From Anthopleura xanthogrammica (Eukaryota; Cnidaria; Anthozoa; Actiniaria; Actiniidae), in NCBI GenBank assembly GCA_964019055.1, contig OZ025206.1:28146128-28210127 (forward strand): DNA of 64,000 bases. Direction: 5' to 3'. Under the pieces are notes generated by a model. The model was not told the DNA's origin. It did not search any database and worked only from the letters and a program-made list of their open reading frames with translations. The stretch's first letter is position 1. Every line of letters begins with the position of its first letter. The translations under genes were made by a program, and so were the position numbers. Below are positions 12,278 to 24,981 of this stretch, in pieces.

Positions 12278-12341
12278 CTATTCAAGCATTTTTTTCTCAC
12301 GCTCAATTTGTTTAGGGGAAAATGCTTCGTCTTGAATGCAG
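12278..12341 (-). CDS. P2 exon 9, short terminal exon with the eighth Cys
   Basis: 64 nt including the TAG stop, too short to stand out as an ORF. The acceptor is ttttttcttttcag|C. The C completes an Asn codon from exon 8, then CIQDEAFSPKQIEREKKMLE. The same exon, frame and acceptor are found in P3 and P4 with conservative changes. An AATAAA lies 18 nt after the stop. Confidence 0.8.
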
Positions 12342-15300
12342 CTGAAAAGAAAAAAATAGTATTTAATAATATCTAATAGCGCTCAAATTATATTTTTCAT
12401 TTTATACATTGATAAAACATCTTGAAAAAAAATCAGGGATGATATCCCATATTTTCTAATGCACTTTTGATATACTTGTATATATACTTGAAACGGCCAT
12501 ATTTTTTTGCAAAAAAAACGTTTGCAGAAACGTTGTAGTATATATTTATGCATATATACTAATAACAAATGAGATGCAAAAATGGAAAAAGTACTAAAAT
12601 ATGATCGTGTATATCTTGAAAGTTACCAAAAACACTTCTATGCCTTGTTTTGATACAATACACGTCAAATACATAAGGTTTTGAAGTGTCAGATAATGAT
12701 AAATTATAATTATTGATATATTTTCGCTTTTAAGGCTTAAAAACTCTCTAATATATATTTAATCATATCTAATAGCGTTCAAATCATATTTTTTGTGTTC
12801 CTTAAGCTTATTGATAAAACTTCTTTAAAAATATTATTTTGTGAGATATGCATCAATGAATACAGAGTTGTTTTTTCTTTCGTGTTTTTGTATCTAATTA
12901 GGTATTTGTATAAATGTATAAATGTATACTACAACGTTTCTGCAATCGAGTGTATATAGTCTTTAAATAATTTGAATCGTTTTAAGACCTACTTTTCACC
13001 CTGATGATGCATTAGAAGTGCGAAAAGCTCATGTGTTGTGCCTATATTTATACTTGTGATTACGAACGGTTGCACAGGTAGGAAGCACAGGTGGCGTAGC
13101 GATTAGAGTGCTCGCCTCTCACCAAGGCGACCCGAGTTCGAGTCCCGCTGCAGGGCTCGGTGTTGTATGTGAGTAGAGTTTCTAGTTGGTTCTCTCCTGT
13201 GCTTTGAGGGTTTTTCTCCGGGTTCTCCGGTTTTCCTCCCTCCACAAAAATCAACTTCTAGATTCCAATTCGATCATGGAACGAGGGCCACAGGTTTGTT
13301 AGCCACTGGCTATTTAGGGTATTCATTTTCGTAAAAACAAACAAGGAGTGTTGCACATCAAAAAAGAGCTAGAGTTGAGTTTTTTTTGATGTGTTGTTCT
13401 CTCCCTTGCCACGAAGGTTTCTCTTCTCGTCGGTTGTTCTCCGGTTTCGTCCCTTTCGTAAAAATCAATTTAAGATTTGAGTGTTGTGTGTTGTAAAGTG
13501 AATATATATGTGCTTTGTGGAGCGAACCTCATGGAAGAGCCCCGTACGGGAAATGATGGTTGTAAAAAATAAATTTATGAGATGTTCACTTACTTTTCCA
13601 AAGGCAACTTTGTAGGTCCTGGGCATTCTACAGAATCGAAGTCTATTTGATACCCCCTAAAAAAATATTTCCAAAACCTTTTTTGTTTTTTGGTGGATAG
13701 TTTTAAACGTTTTTCACAGACAGTCCTGTGTTCTTCGGGAGATAAGGTTTTCTTCAGAACGTCCATTACGTCTTGCACTCCGTCTTCAGCAATCTTCAAA
13801 GCTGTGGCGATTTCCTTAGCCTTCATTTTATCAGTTTTCATGTGTCTGCAGATATACTCCCTACTGACTGCCTTGTTCATCAAACACAAGTGATGGTAAC
13901 CTTCTGCGTCAGCCACTTGGTACCAGGCATCCTTAATGGTGTCGTCTTCTACGTACGAAAATCCAAGCACTCCCTTGCAGTTTTCGGGATCTTGTACATC
14001 GTTCAGATCTAAGTTTTTAGTAAACTCCCTTGCATCCTTCAAATTTTTTTCTATGGGATAATCGCCTTTCTTACAGCCATTAATAACTGTATTGAGAATT
14101 CGGATTTTGTTCTCGAAGCACTTTAAAGTAAATGGGATCCTATGGAAAAGAGAGACAGAGGGAGAGAGTAATAAGTAATAGTTATCATACTTTTCGTGTA
14201 AATGTCACAAACTTGTTTCGACCTGTGATTTCCATTTTCAGTGTGACTACAAGTAATGATAAAGTCATGTATACTTCATTGTAAAATAGTTTTCGGGTTC
14301 AAAACATAGCGCGGAATATTCACCATTTTCCATACACCGGTTCACTGGTCACAGAAAGCATCCAAAAGCATTCAATCGAGGCTTCAAGGCAGTTCCAAAA
14401 TATTATTCAAATTTGGATGCTTGACCAGTGAACCGAAGCATGGAAAGTAACTAATAGAAATTGAGACCAAAATGGTACATGGAAATTAATAACTACATAA
14501 CTAAATAAATGAATAAATGTATGAACAAATGGGGAAATTGTAACAAGACTCTATTGGACACCATAGAAAGAATACACTACAGAGCAGCACGAATCATCAA
14601 CAACTTGCCATGGAACACTCCAAGAACAGAAATCTCACGCCAACTACAATGGAAACCGCTGAATTGAAGTTCTTCCATTCCATCAAACTGGAAGTCTTCA
14701 TGCACAAGTGTTACTACGAAGAGGAGAATAAAGAACTACAATACCTTGTCAAGAAGAGAGACGTTGGCTACTCTCTACGTGGTTGCAACAATTAATGCTA
14801 CACTGCCAATGTTCAATACTAACTATGGAGAAAAGGCCATAAGGTACCAAGGAGAGAACAACACATCAAACAACTTCAATTCACATATGGTGTCCGAAAG
14901 GCTCGAACCAGTGACCCGAACCTTTGGAACCACAGTGGTGATGACGCGTTAGCAGCGTACGCCACCCACCGGCTACCCATACGCCATCCATGCTACCCAT
15001 GAGTATGTTAATTAAATGTATCTAGTGATGCAACTCATGGAATGTTCATGAATTGTTGCAATCATAGAAAGCATGGACTGCGTATCTGAAATGAATACAC
15101 CAGAGGATAGATGTCATTTTCCAGAATACGTTTTGGTCTCAGCTTCTAAGTTCTAATTGTTTTGAACTTTTACAATGATTTTGCAATCGAGTGTATACTC
15201 TATTTACAAGTTTACACGTACTATTCCAACGTGTAAATAGAGCATATATAAACAGTCGCTTGAACACTTGTAAACACGTCACACTGAAGAATGAGAGGAG

Positions 15301-18300
15301 TCACATGTCCAACCTTGTGCAAAGAACATAAAAAAATAAAGTATCGTAATCATCCTAAGAAATACATGGAATTGGGTTTAAGGCAAAGGTGAAGTTGAAG
15401 TTGATGATAATGAGGAAGTCGAAGAAATCGTGAAAAAAAATGATGTCGATAATTTCCCAGTTAAACCCATAAGCAACGCGATAAACAATGCAAAATACTT
15501 TTAAGAAGAAAGGGGACTAGTATGGGCCATTTCCCAGATATGCTTCGCTTGTCACCAAAAAGGGTTTTAAATTGAGACTCCGTATTAAATGCTCAGTAAT
15601 TCGTGACAGGAGAAAAGAATACATTTAATTTAGCACGAAGCCTCGTACTGCAACCTTTGTACGCGACATACGCATATACGCATAGATCTGAAGTAGGCTA
15701 TTTCATTGAAAGGAAAAATAGAAGGAAAAATGGTTAATAATTATTATTTTTACTTTCCAAGTCCCTGCAAGAGTTTATGGATTGCTTTGTCTGTGGCGTT
15801 GTAGTCATCTGATGCTTTGATTTCAACAATGAACTCCAAGATATCATCTTTTACGCTTTGCATTTCTTTACTTTCTACATCAGCTAGGCTGGATGCTGTA
15901 TCATTCAATGTCTTAAGAAGCATCTCGTCCGTTAGGTTTCCCCGCATAATGCCCCAAGCCTGGATCAGTAAATACATGTATGCATATGTTTTAGTGACAG
16001 TTCTTAGTCTAATAGACTAAATCGGCAAACGCGTTGCTAAGTACGGTTTCCACCCAATTCAAAACCTCTGGGAATAAGATTCTTTGTCTTTTGTATTTCA
16101 ATATCAAGTGGAAAAGTTTTCGAGCAAAAGTTTTTATTCCCTGAGGTTTTGAATTAGGTGGAAAGGTACATGGCAATTAACGTGTTCGCCGCCGGATTAG
16201 GTCCATGATTCCATAATTTCAAAAGCAAATAACGGCATGTTCAGATGTACTGTTCTATGTACTGTTTAATAAACGAGTAGGAGTGTTTTATCAGGTTTAA
16301 AACCATGAGGCGTAGCCGAGTGGTTTTAGACCTGATAAAACACGATCTACGAGCTTATTGAACTACTTATGAAACGTCTAGGTGTATACATTCATGTTCT
16401 ACTAAAATTTTAAAGATAAAATTGAATTTGGCTAAGAAAGTTGGAGTTAAAGCTTATGCAAATCAGGACGATTTTGTATCTGATATACAACCTCCTCCAC
16501 GGACAATGATTTCTATTGTGTTTTCCTCATTAATTATTCATGAGTTTTATAAATCAATTTTAACAAACTCGTGAATAATTCATGAGGAAAACATAATAGA
16601 AATCATGGACCGTGAAGAAGTCACTGATAAAACACTCCTGCATTACTTAGAAGATCGGCATTTTCAGATACGTTTACATAATCCTATATCACTTTTTATC
16701 ACGATAAACTGTCATTGGTTACGTACATCCGTCATGACTGTACTGGCGTTCTTAATGTCCTCAATATGACCTTCTATCGTGTTTTGGGCTTCCTTGGTCT
16801 GTATATAAGCACATTTGATTTGGTCACGGGTTTTTTTGCAATCTTGTTCGACTTTAATCATGTTATAGATTTGGTACCCTGTTTGAAATAATACACATCT
16901 CTTTAGTATACAAAATAAAATAAATAATACAGGTGAGTATCAAGACAGCTTCTAGGATAAGTATCAATGTAACTTCGCGCGTAATACTAACAACTAGCTT
17001 CAAAATGCGCGTGCAAAGCTAACGGTCTTTACACTGAAGAAGGTCTGAGACCAGACCGAAACGTTTGTATAATTTTGTTATAATTTAAGCCAGTGTTTAA
17101 TATTCGATCAAAATTATCATGAATCCTGGCTGCAATTTTCACATTTTTAATACAGATTAGATAAGATAAAACAGATATGGTTAAACATATGAAAATCACT
17201 GGTGACAAATGCCATACATTATCTTCCGGTGGGCTCACTTCCGGTACGAAGCTCATATGTCGAGCTCGAAAATACACGAATTTGTCTCACTCTTTTCCGC
17301 TCTCTCGTGAATTTAAGTAAACTTGCCTTTCATTTACCAATGGATCTAAGTAAAGCATTATGTTAGCTATGACTAGTAGTAATATGAAAGGGTTTGAGGC
17401 GTGTTTCGATACGTCAAATCTGTGTTTTCCGAGTACGGTTGAGAGCCGATTTTACAAGGCGTTACTAGATTCTCGACTACCTAGCAGCGCATAACTGGGC
17501 CATTATGTTACCGCCAAATCTGAAATCTTGAATGAATTATCTTTGTTTTGATATATTACAAGTCGACTTTTGTGAGGTTTTTGGTACGTCAAATGGCTGC
17601 TAAACTACTGCATGTGGTCTTTATTCTTTGGATCGTCTATTGCCAAACTGTAGTAGTCGTAGAAGACGATTATGAGGTAGAAAATGATCAATTTAAGGCA
17701 AATTCATCCACCTTCACTTACGAAATTAACAAGTAAGTTGGTATAATTAAGCTTTTTTTCATTTTAGTTGTTCAATGTACGTATTTTTATACATGATTTA
17801 TTAAATTATGGAAGCCGATTTGTGTTAGAAATAAAGAAATTATTTTATTGTGTTTAACTGAGGACATTATATTCTATTCTATCGACTGCAACAATCTCAA
17901 CATCATAAAAGCTTTTGTCTTTTTTTGCTTTCGCTTCATTCGTGGTTCTTTTTTAGCACTACATTCCTCAATGAAACATCTTGGTGGACGAGAAACACGT
18001 TTTACAAGGTCCGCTATCTTATTTCCGGTCATTACAGAGAAGGCGCACAAGTACTGCACTAGTGTTATTGTCACCAATATCAAATGTCATGTCAATGTAT
18101 GGAATGATTTTCATATGAACGTAAAACAACGACCTACAAATTTGAATGATATCCAGAAACAAACTATTGGCTAATCAAAGTGTAGCTCACAGAACACACC
18201 AGTTTCGCACCTCATGCCAACCGCTGTTATTGAAGACCACAGACTCATTTGTACAGGCTTAGCCTCGTTTATAAGTCAATTACAATACAATACAATACAA

Positions 18301-21300
18301 TACAATAATATTTATTTATACCCCAAAAAGCTTTACAAAAAATGAGTAATAATTATATATCTATATTTGAAAAAATGATGGTATTGGTTACCTAGAATAA
18401 CTAAGGAGCTAATCTAGCTATGTAACACGAATAAATGAAATTACAAATTTTAGGGTGGAAAATGACAATACTTGTGAACTGCAATAATAATAATGTTAAC
18501 TATCAAAAATAGCACAATTTATAATCAAAAAGTATCTAATTGGACATAATTTATACTTACATATATACATATTTAGATAGATACAGCGGTTTACAAAAAT
18601 TCTGCAAAAAATAAATATATCAATATATCGATATATGGGGTGCATCATGGTTAATTTCTAAAAGAAAATCGCTTAAATAAGTGTTAATAATAATTTTTGT
18701 TTGAAAGAATATTATAATATAGTGCAGACTAATTGTTGCTTGGTATTTTGTTTTACATTTCAGCGAGAAAACCGCATTTTAGAAAGAATTAGAGAATATG
18801 CAAATTTGTATATATCGATATATTGATATAGTTGAATTTTGCAGAATTTTTGCAAACCGCTGTATTTATACATTTAAGGAGGCTAGAAAGGGTTTTGGAA
18901 CTTGCATATAGACTAACAAAAATGACCCTGAAAACCTTTATATGGCTAATATGACTGTAATTTGACCCAGAAGACAAAAGGCCATAAAGTAAAGGTTGGA
19001 ACGAAAAGAAAAATATGACGTAACACGTTGCTATGACAACGATAGAACACTTCAAATGTGTGCAAAGTTTTTCATTTAAAAAATCATAACTCAAAAACCG
19101 CACGGTGAAAATCGTTTAAAATTGGCATGTTTGAACTTCATGATCCAATCTTTGATTAGACCGAAAAAGAAAAAATTCTGTAATGAGGGATTCTGAAAAA
19201 TCAATGAAGTTTATTTCAGAACGTTCCCCATTACATTATTTTTTATTTTTTTCTTAGCACTTACGAACCATTAAATAAAAGCCACATGCAAAGTTTTAAA
19301 ATATTTTACCGTCCAGTTTTTGAGTTATTTTAGTTTACAAGTATGAGGTTTTTAGGGACAAAATTTTCCTATTCATTTCCACAGGGAGCCCAATTTAGAT
19401 AAAAGTAAAAGGTGAAAATAGAATCGGAAAAAAATCGCGTTTAATTAATTTTTTTTATTCCAGGTCAAGATAATGTCCTTTATAATACGAACGAGCAAAA
19501 AAATCCGTAAAAAATGCACCAGAAAATGTTTTTTCGCGCACGCCTTTGTTTTCCAATGTAATTTCCCTATGGTATCCTACGTGTGGATTTGTGTCAATAT
19601 AATTTAACAAGGGAGGAAAGTCAAGACGCCATCTTGGACAACACAACACACTTTAAACCACGATTTCACCGTCTTTTAAGATACAAACTCCCAAAAAAAC
19701 TTGACCAAAATGTTCCCTAGGATGGGGGATTCATTTTTTTAAAAGTCGTTTTGATCTTCCTCACCGATTTCTCGGAACGAAATTTACGTGCAGAAAATTT
19801 TTCGCTTGCTGCAGATTTCCTGACTATCTTCTGTACGATTCGTTAAGGCAGCGGGACTGGGGCGAGAACCAATTTCGACCTCACTACTCTCCCGCTTAGG
19901 CATTTTGTCACGCGCACACAACTCACCACCAACCACCCCACAGGGCTAGTTTTGTTGTTGAAAAATTCTTCGACAAAGTTCGAAATTTTTACAGTTTGTT
20001 GGTTAATTTTACTTAAAAAACGAATGATAACTACAGATAATCCAAAACAGTATCAGGTTTGGTGAATTTACCTTGGATGTCATTCATTCAACTCCAAATT
20101 TTGGAGATTTCCGTACTTTTTCAAGACCAAGCTGCACCAAACAGATAAAAACTGGTAAAAAGAGGTGAGCAAAAAACTACACTTCGCTTTTAGGGTTCTT
20201 CATCCGAAACTCGTAAAAGGAATCAAAATATTTTAATCAATGGAATAGAAAAGGATATTTCAACTGATATCAGTTTGGTTTTGTCGTTTGGCGCCTTCAG
20301 AATAGTTTACTCAGTATTAAATCAAGCTAAAGATCGACATATAAAAGTTTATCTTATTTCCAGCTTCTTTTTGCTGCGACTAACGCATCTATATTTATTT
20401 TCATTGCGATAAAAATAGGGTTCACATGACAATGTAAAACTCTTCATATTAACCACTGAAGATTGTCATGTAAAAGAAGTAGTCTAAGTGTAGTTTTTTG
20501 CTCACCTCTTTTTACCAGTTTTTATCTGTTTGGTGCAGCTTGGTCTTGAAAAAGTACGGAAATCTCCAAAATTTGGAGTTGAATGAATGACATCCAAGGT
20601 AAATTCACCAAACCTGATACTGTTTTGGATTATCTGTAGTTATCATTCGTTTTTTAAGTAAAATTAACCAACAAACTGTAAAAATTTCGAACTTTGTCGA
20701 AGAATTTTTCAACAACAAAACTAGCCCTGTGGGGTGGTTGGTGGTGAGTTGTGTGCGCGTGACAAAATGCCTAAGCGGGAGAGTAGTGAGGTCGAAATTG
20801 GTTCTCGCCCCAGTCCCGCTGCCTTAACGAATCGTACAGAAGATAGTCAGGAAATCTGCAGCAAGCGAAAAATTTTCTGCACGTAAATTTCGTTCCGAGA
20901 AATCGGTGAGGAAGATCAAAACGACTTTTAAAAAAATGAATCCCCCATCCTAGGGAACATTTTGGTCAAGTTTTTTTGGGAGTTTGTATCTTAAAAGACG
21001 GTGAAATCGTGGTTTAAAGTGTGCAGAGAAGTACTGAAATCCAAAAGGAGGGGCCTGAGGAAGCAGGGGAAAGGCAACAAGCCAAATGCCACTGTAGCTT
21101 TAACAGCAGAAGATGTCGAAAAGATATATGAAGGAAAAGAGTTTGGCTATCACAGTCCTGAAGCACTGTCACGCACGATGTGGTATCTCCTAACACTGCA
21201 CTTTGGCCATAGAGCCCGACATGAATCAAGGCAATTAATGTATGCCGACGTTGAGCTTAAAACAGATACCACCACAAATGAAGAGTACTTGGAATGGAAA

Positions 21301-24300
21301 AAAGAAAGAGAGTCCAAAACACGTCATGGAGATGAAAATGAACACCGAAGAGCCTTCTGTCCTAAAGCCTATGCGACTGGCGACAAGAATTGTCCTGTCA
21401 CTTGCTACAAAGAGTTCGTTTCGAGACGCCCGGAGAGCTCAAAAACGCCAGAAAGTCCCTTTTTTCTCATCATTAATCAAAGAAGAAGACCAGAAGAGAA
21501 GCTTTGGTTTTTGAATAGACCAATGGGCCAAAATTCCATCGGCAAGTTTATGTCCAGCGCCACAAAGAGTTTAAATCTCGAGCAAAGAGGAAAAATGACC
21601 AACCACTCGGTGCGAAAGACCTGCATCAAAACTCTCCTCGACTCGGGAATTTCACACAACACCGTGGCCCAGTTGAGTGGACACAAAAGCCTGAAAAGCC
21701 TCGATAGTTACGCTGTAGCTTCACATTCTCAGCAGCGTGAGATGTCAAAAATCCTCAGCGGACACAACAACAACAACACCTGTAGTTCGACCTTCGCGAA
21801 GCCATCTTCATCTCTAAAAGTTGAGCCGTTTTCAGATGCAAATTTCGACCAGAACACCAGGTCTTTATTCTCTGGGGCGAATATTGGCATTCTAAATATC
21901 CAAAACCTCAGCATTCCGACTGGAATCTCTTCCACTTCTCCAGCAAACGAAAGCGTGTACCGTAAAAGACGCCGCTACATCATTGAGTCAGATGACGAAG
22001 ATTGAACTGTTTTGAAAAACTTTTATGCACTCCTTTTTTCTTGTTATAATACTTTACAAATTACATAGCCTTTTTGGAATGACTTTGGAACTTTTTAAAA
22101 TGGAAATTGTATAAATATTTACATTTCATGATGAGATATTTCCACCGTAAATCGTTGACAACTATTAAAAATATTTTTGCAAACTCGTGTTTTTGTAAGA
22201 CGCCAACTTTATTGGCTTCCCGTCAATCATGTAAAAACTACGCATTTTGATTCGCATTTATTAAAAACGCTTTGAAATCGATTTTTTATATGTGGTCATA
22301 TGATAAAATGCTTATTGACTGAGTTAAGGTCGGTCCGAACGGGAAAATATTTGGCTCTCGGTCCTTGGCACGGAACTCGCTGCGCTCGTTCCGTACTTCA
22401 GGACCTCGAGCCAAGTATTTTCCCGTTCGGACCTCCCACTCAGTCAATAAGTACATAATATTTAATAAATATTGAACAGAAGACATCCGGCAACCAAGAA
22501 TTTACTGGAAATTCTCCTTAGCTTTATCCAAGTAAGAGCATTTTTTGATCTGTGCTTTAATGTGTTGTTTTTTTGTCTCTGAAAGATTGTTGATAAGTTT
22601 TTGATATTTACTGTATACTTTGTGCCACTTTTAAGACTTCAATTTTTGTAATTTAATATCATTTATGTGTTAAGTAAAGTAAAAAGTCATAACTCAAGTC
22701 CTATTTTTATTTGCATTCCTGTCTGTAATCCACGCTGATGATGCACAAACTGCAGTGTGAATTATTTTAATAGTACTTGCAAGGATTTTTCTCCATTTTT
22801 CATCAATGCTTCAGAGATTTATAACTTTTAATGCATTATTTCATATATTACTACGGTTGTTTCATTTCAAAGTTAATGTTTAAGAACGAGAAAATAAGTA
22901 AACAACGGACAAATTTCCAAACTCATCCAAACCTCTGACGTCACAACCGTGTTTACATAGCCTCATGCAAACATGGCTATCAGCCAATGAGAGCGTGCGT
23001 ACTATCCAATGGATTTTATATATATATACATATACACACAACAACAGACATTTACATAAGCAATCACACAAGCGAAGAAAAATGATTATTCAAATAGAAT
23101 CTGATGGAGAGTAAGTAGAAAGAAGATTGGTTTTGAGTTTCTTGAAGAAAGTTTGCAAATGAGTAATTTAGAATGCAAATGAGTAATTTAGAATGCAAAT
23201 GAGTAATTTAGAATGCAAATGAGTAATTTAGAATGCAAAGGAATAATTTAGAATGCAAATGAGTAATTTAGAATGCAAATGAGTAATTTAGAATGCAAAT
23301 AAGTAATTTAGAATGCAAATGAATAATATAGTATGCAAATGAGTAAATTTAAACTGCAAATGAAGTAATTTAGAATGCATGCAAATTTCGAATACATATC
23401 ACACCAAATATTGCTATTTATCGGGCTTTTCAAGCTATTATTATTACACAATCGCAAAAATGATGAGCTTGTTTTTTTTATGGATAAGCTTATAATTTTG
23501 TAAGATAGTTCGCTCGATAATAGAGTTAAGAATAAATCCGAAAAAAACTTTTCAAAGACCAACTTACTAACAAAGAAAATTATTATCTTGCATTAATGAA
23601 TATGTCTCTTGTTACATGTGAAGTTCAAGTGAATGTAAGCTTAAGGTTATAATATTTTTCGACAATTTTCTGTGTAGTTCACTTTCCACATAAAAAACTT
23701 ATAACTTTACATTTGCTGAATAAAATCCTTTGTTTCTTACATATATGTGTTCATATGTTCTACAATTTATAATTATTTTTCTTCTAATTGAAAAGTTTAC
23801 TAATGCTTTTGAAGGCTTACAATAATGGTTTTTCTTTTAGTTTTTCCTTCTGGGTTCTGGTAAAATCAAAAGAAGTGGTAACGCTGTAACCGGCGTTATG
23901 CCGGGTCACGCAATTGTCACGTATTTAACACTATATATACTATTTATGGGAGCTCCGCTTTTAGGCAGTGCCTAAATCTATATATTAAGATATATTGACA
24001 CAAATGAACACATATAATAGGGAAATCATATAGGAAAACAAAGGTTTTTTTTGGTAGATCGCATAATAGAAGACAATTAATATCTTGACCTGAAATTAAA
24101 AGAATTATTAAACACGATTTTTTCCCCGATTTTATTTTCGCCTTTTACTTTTATCTAAATTGGGCTCCCTGTCTTTGAACTGCCTTTGCTTTATATAGCA
24201 CGCGTGAACTAATACGGAAACGAAAAACTTTGTGAAAGACTAAGGGTCTACTGAGTGTCTTGTTTGCAGAGTTAGGAAAACTGGAGAACCTGGAGGAAAA

Positions 24301-24788
24301 TACTTTGAATGAATTAAGGAGGAGACTCACCAAACTCTACTCACATGTGATGGTTGGAGAGTCAAGGAATCGAACCCGAAACCCAAGAGGTGAGAGGCGA
24401 GTGCACTACCCAAAACACCACCCTAAGCTAGCTTGATTCCCCGTGTCAACCGGCAAATAATACTGGACCTACTTACAATAATCTCTATATCTTACCTGCC
24501 ATGGCAAGATTGGCCACAGTTAATAGAGGGCCTGCAAATGTTTTTGCTAATTTCTTGACTCTCTTAAACTTGCGCTTGAAAAGGTCTTTGGCATTAGTAA
24601 TCAGGTCTTTGGGCATGGAATTCTTTCTCCCTTGTCTTGACGTCCATTGATTAAACTTGGCTTCTTCATACAATGAGTCTGTACTACTTGATTTCTTCAT
24701 CTCTTCGAACTCGAGATCATTTGTCACCTCACGCTTTGTTAAAGTACGTTAATAAGAAAAATGCACACATAAAACTTAGAAAGAATGA

Positions 24789-24819
<31 letters not shown>

Positions 24820-24950
24820 GAAGGAAGGAAGGAAGGAAGGAAGAAAGAAAGATAAACAGGAAGAAAGAAAGGAAGAAAGAAAGAAAGAACGAAAGGAAAG
24901 AAGAAAGAAAGATAAACAGGAAGAAAGAAAGGAAGAAAGAAGGAAAAAAA

Positions 24951-24981
<31 letters not shown>

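Noticed and set aside
13085..13160. Functional tRNA gene
   Set aside because: A and B boxes are present but there is no acceptor or anticodon stem set, and the downstream body and multiple copies mark a SINE.
13590..13593. Stop at the end of exon 8 as the true gene end (also 39441 and 62879)
   Set aside because: The stop overlaps a near-ideal donor, and a conserved in-phase exon 9 with a strong acceptor and nearby poly(A) signal exists in three copies. A read-through isoform remains possible.
17029..17277. 82-aa minus frame shared with 42587-42835
   Set aside because: It overlaps the retroelement-like hairpin and lies in intron 5, and exon 5 to exon 6 joins cleanly without it.
23146..23385. 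CRISPR-like repeat array
   Set aside because: Contiguous 20-bp tandem units without spacers, in a eukaryotic intron.
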